A model generated the notes under the pieces. It was given only the letters and a program-made list of their open reading frames with translations, did no database searches and had not been told where the DNA came from. Below, in pieces: positions 62,852-64,000 of a stretch of DNA of 64,000 nucleotides. How positions within the stretch are numbered: the first letter of the stretch is position 1; every line of letters starts with the position of its first letter. Both the position numbers and the translations under genes were made by a program. The DNA is from Betaproteobacteria bacterium (GTDB taxonomy: Bacteria; Pseudomonadota; Gammaproteobacteria; Burkholderiales; Rhodocyclaceae): assembly GCA_020621405.1 (NCBI GenBank), contig JAHRYN010000001.1, positions 248,001 through 312,000 of the forward strand, read 5' to 3'.

Positions 62852-64000
62852 ATGTACTTTGATGTCATAGTGATCGGCGCAGGCGCCGCCGGCATGATGA
62901 GCGCCGCTGTCGCAGGTGCGCGCGGCCGCAGCGTGCTGCTGATCGACCACGCGGCCAAACTGGCCGAGAAGATCCGCATTTCGGGCGGCGGTCGCTGCAA
63001 CTTCACCAACCGCGACCTGAAGCCGGAGTGCTTCCTGTCGCAGAACCCCCATTTCTGCCGCTCCGCGCTGTCGCGATACACGCCGCGCGACTTCATCGAT
63101 CTGGTCGAACGTCACGGCATCGCCTGGCACGAGAAGACGCTGGGCCAGCTGTTCTGCGACGACTCGGCGACCCAGATCATCGGCATGCTGAAGGCGGAAT
63201 GCGATGCCGCCGGCGTGCGCTGGCAGATGCCGTCGGCCGTCCACAGCGTTGGCCGGGAAGGTGACGGCTTCCGGATCGACACCGACGACGGCACGCATGC
63301 GTGCGCCTCGCTGGTGGTCGCCACCGGCGGACTCACCGTACCGAAGATCGGCGCCACCCCGTTCGGCTACCGACTGGCAGAACAGTTCGGCCTCAAGGTC
63401 GTACCGCCCAAACCGGCGCTGGTTCCACTGGCACTGGACCCAGCCTGGCTGGCCGGTTTTGGCGAGTTGTCGGGTGCGTCCTTCGATTCGGTCGCGTCCT
63501 GCGCCGGCCCCGGCTTCCGTGAACAGACGCTGATCACGCATAGAGGCCTGTCGGGCCCGGCCATCCTTCAGGCATCAAGCTACTGGCAGCAGGCCGATGG
63601 CCGCGAGCCGCTCACCCTGGATCTGCTGCCGGACATCGACGACGCGGAAGCCTGGCTGCAGTCCGCCCGCAACGGCCGTCACACCCTGCCGGCATTGCTG
63701 GCCGAACACCTGCCGAAGCGTTTCGCCCAGCAGTGGCTGGACATCGAAGGAGGCGGCAAATGGGGCTGTGCAGTGGTCGAACTTTCACGCACGGCACTGG
63801 CCGACATCGCGCGACGGCTCAAGGGCTGGCAGATACAGCCTTCGGGCACGCTGGGCTACAACAAGGCTGAAGTGACACTCGGCGGCGTCGACACGCGCGA
63901 ACTCGACCAGCGCACGATGGCATCGCGCCGGATACCCGGCCTGTATTTCGTCGGAGAACTGGTGGATGTGACTGGCTGGCTCGGCGGCTACAACTTTCAA
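62852..64000 (+). CDS. BaiN/HI0933-like NAD(P)/FAD-dependent flavoprotein (3' end outside window)
   Basis: The frame is open from the ATG at 62852 to the window end (383 codons), so only a few residues are likely missing. The FAD-binding start is VIVIGAGAAGMMSAAVAG, followed by KIRISGGGRCNFTNRD, the hallmark of the HI0933/YhiN/BaiN family. VATGGLTVPKIGATPFGY and a C-terminal GLYFVGELVDVTGWLGGYNFQ complete it. Such proteins reduce unsaturated ring or oxo substrates, but the natural reaction of most is not known. An AGGT-containing stretch precedes the start. It is divergent from the kinase with 86 bases between. Confidence 0.93.
   Translation, partial: MYFDVIVIGAGAAGMMSAAVAGARGRSVLLIDHAAKLAEKIRISGGGRCNFTNRDLKPECFLSQNPHFCRSALSRYTPRDFIDLVERHGIAWHEKTLGQLFCDDSATQIIGMLKAECDAAGVRWQMPSAVHSVGREGDGFRIDTDDGTHACASLVVATGGLTVPKIGATPFGYRLAEQFGLKVVPPKPALVPLALDPAWLAGFGELSGASFDSVASCAGPGFREQTLITHRGLSGPAILQASSYWQQADGREPLTLDLLPDIDDAEAWLQSARNGRHTLPALLAEHLPKRFAQQWLDIEGGGKWGCAVVELSRTALADIARRLKGWQIQPSGTLGYNKAEVTLGGVDTRELDQRTMASRRIPGLYFVGELVDVTGWLGGYNFQ

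Overview
The window is GC-rich chromosomal DNA, densely packed on both strands, with no phage, transposon, insertion sequence or CRISPR array that I can see. The gene content points to a free-living betaproteobacterium, probably Rhodocyclales-like (relatives of Methyloversatilis, Zoogloea or Thauera). The evidence is a PEP-CTERM protein with a sigma-54-type promoter, an RpfF-type signal synthase, lexA-imuA-imuB, a DUF3106/ECF sigma unit, a VC_2705-type symporter and NADP-type glutamate dehydrogenase. The genus is an inference.

Layout. 1-3628 is a translationally coupled run: end of a flavin disulfide reductase, two TIGR04283/TIGR04282-type glycosyltransferase-like genes, a DUF3047 protein and an oxidoreductase of the type that precedes SelD. 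3619-4942 holds ybbA and tesA, whose start codons overlap. 4982-7957 is a large hybrid histidine kinase. 8276-10480 is the divergent selenium pair selD/mnmH. 10432-12759 holds a methyltransferase and a PAS histidine kinase. 12982-19846 is Pat-type acyltransferase, tag, nnrDE, a DMT exporter and nadC, followed by a 45-residue membrane protein and a cytochrome c lipoprotein. 20519-22976 contains an isochorismatase-like hydrolase, an overlapping DUF3106/ECF sigma/anti-sigma-like unit and a small secreted protein.

23001-26492 is the most striking region. An HDOD gene is followed by a near-consensus sigma-28 (FliA) promoter, a clear cyclic-di-GMP-I (GEMM) riboswitch and a DUF1631 gene. The leader has complementary segments that could link ligand binding to the ribosome binding site.

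26807-35277 has a sialyltransferase-like gene, tRNA-Ser(GGA), a two-subunit sodium symporter, acs, yqhA and class I fumarase. 35467-38263 is an antiporter, a YbdK-type ligase and a DUF456 protein. 38278-39814 encodes three pseudopilin-like proteins; a GspE-type ATPase lies separately at 47813-49603. 39872-42295 is a small conserved protein, galE, slyD and a peroxiredoxin. 42296-43443 is the PEP-CTERM gene with its sigma-54-like promoter and terminator. 43714-46567 is the SOS-controlled lexA-imuA-imuB unit. 46605-47805 holds MOSC and FecR-like proteins. 49604-50864 is an orphan DSF synthase gene (rpfF) with a leader ORF and several dyads. 50979-56568 is dsbD-like, uvrB and an aminotransferase. 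56663-59499 is gdhA and, divergently, amt with an NtrC-type site and a sigma-54 promoter. The end holds phospholipase A, a histidine kinase and a BaiN-like flavoprotein cut by the window edge.

Shared themes are acetate use and its acetylation control (symporter, Acs, Pat), nitrogen assimilation under NtrC/sigma-54, SOS mutagenesis, selenouridine modification of tRNA, and lifestyle switching through DSF, cyclic-di-GMP, FliA and sigma-54/PEP-CTERM.
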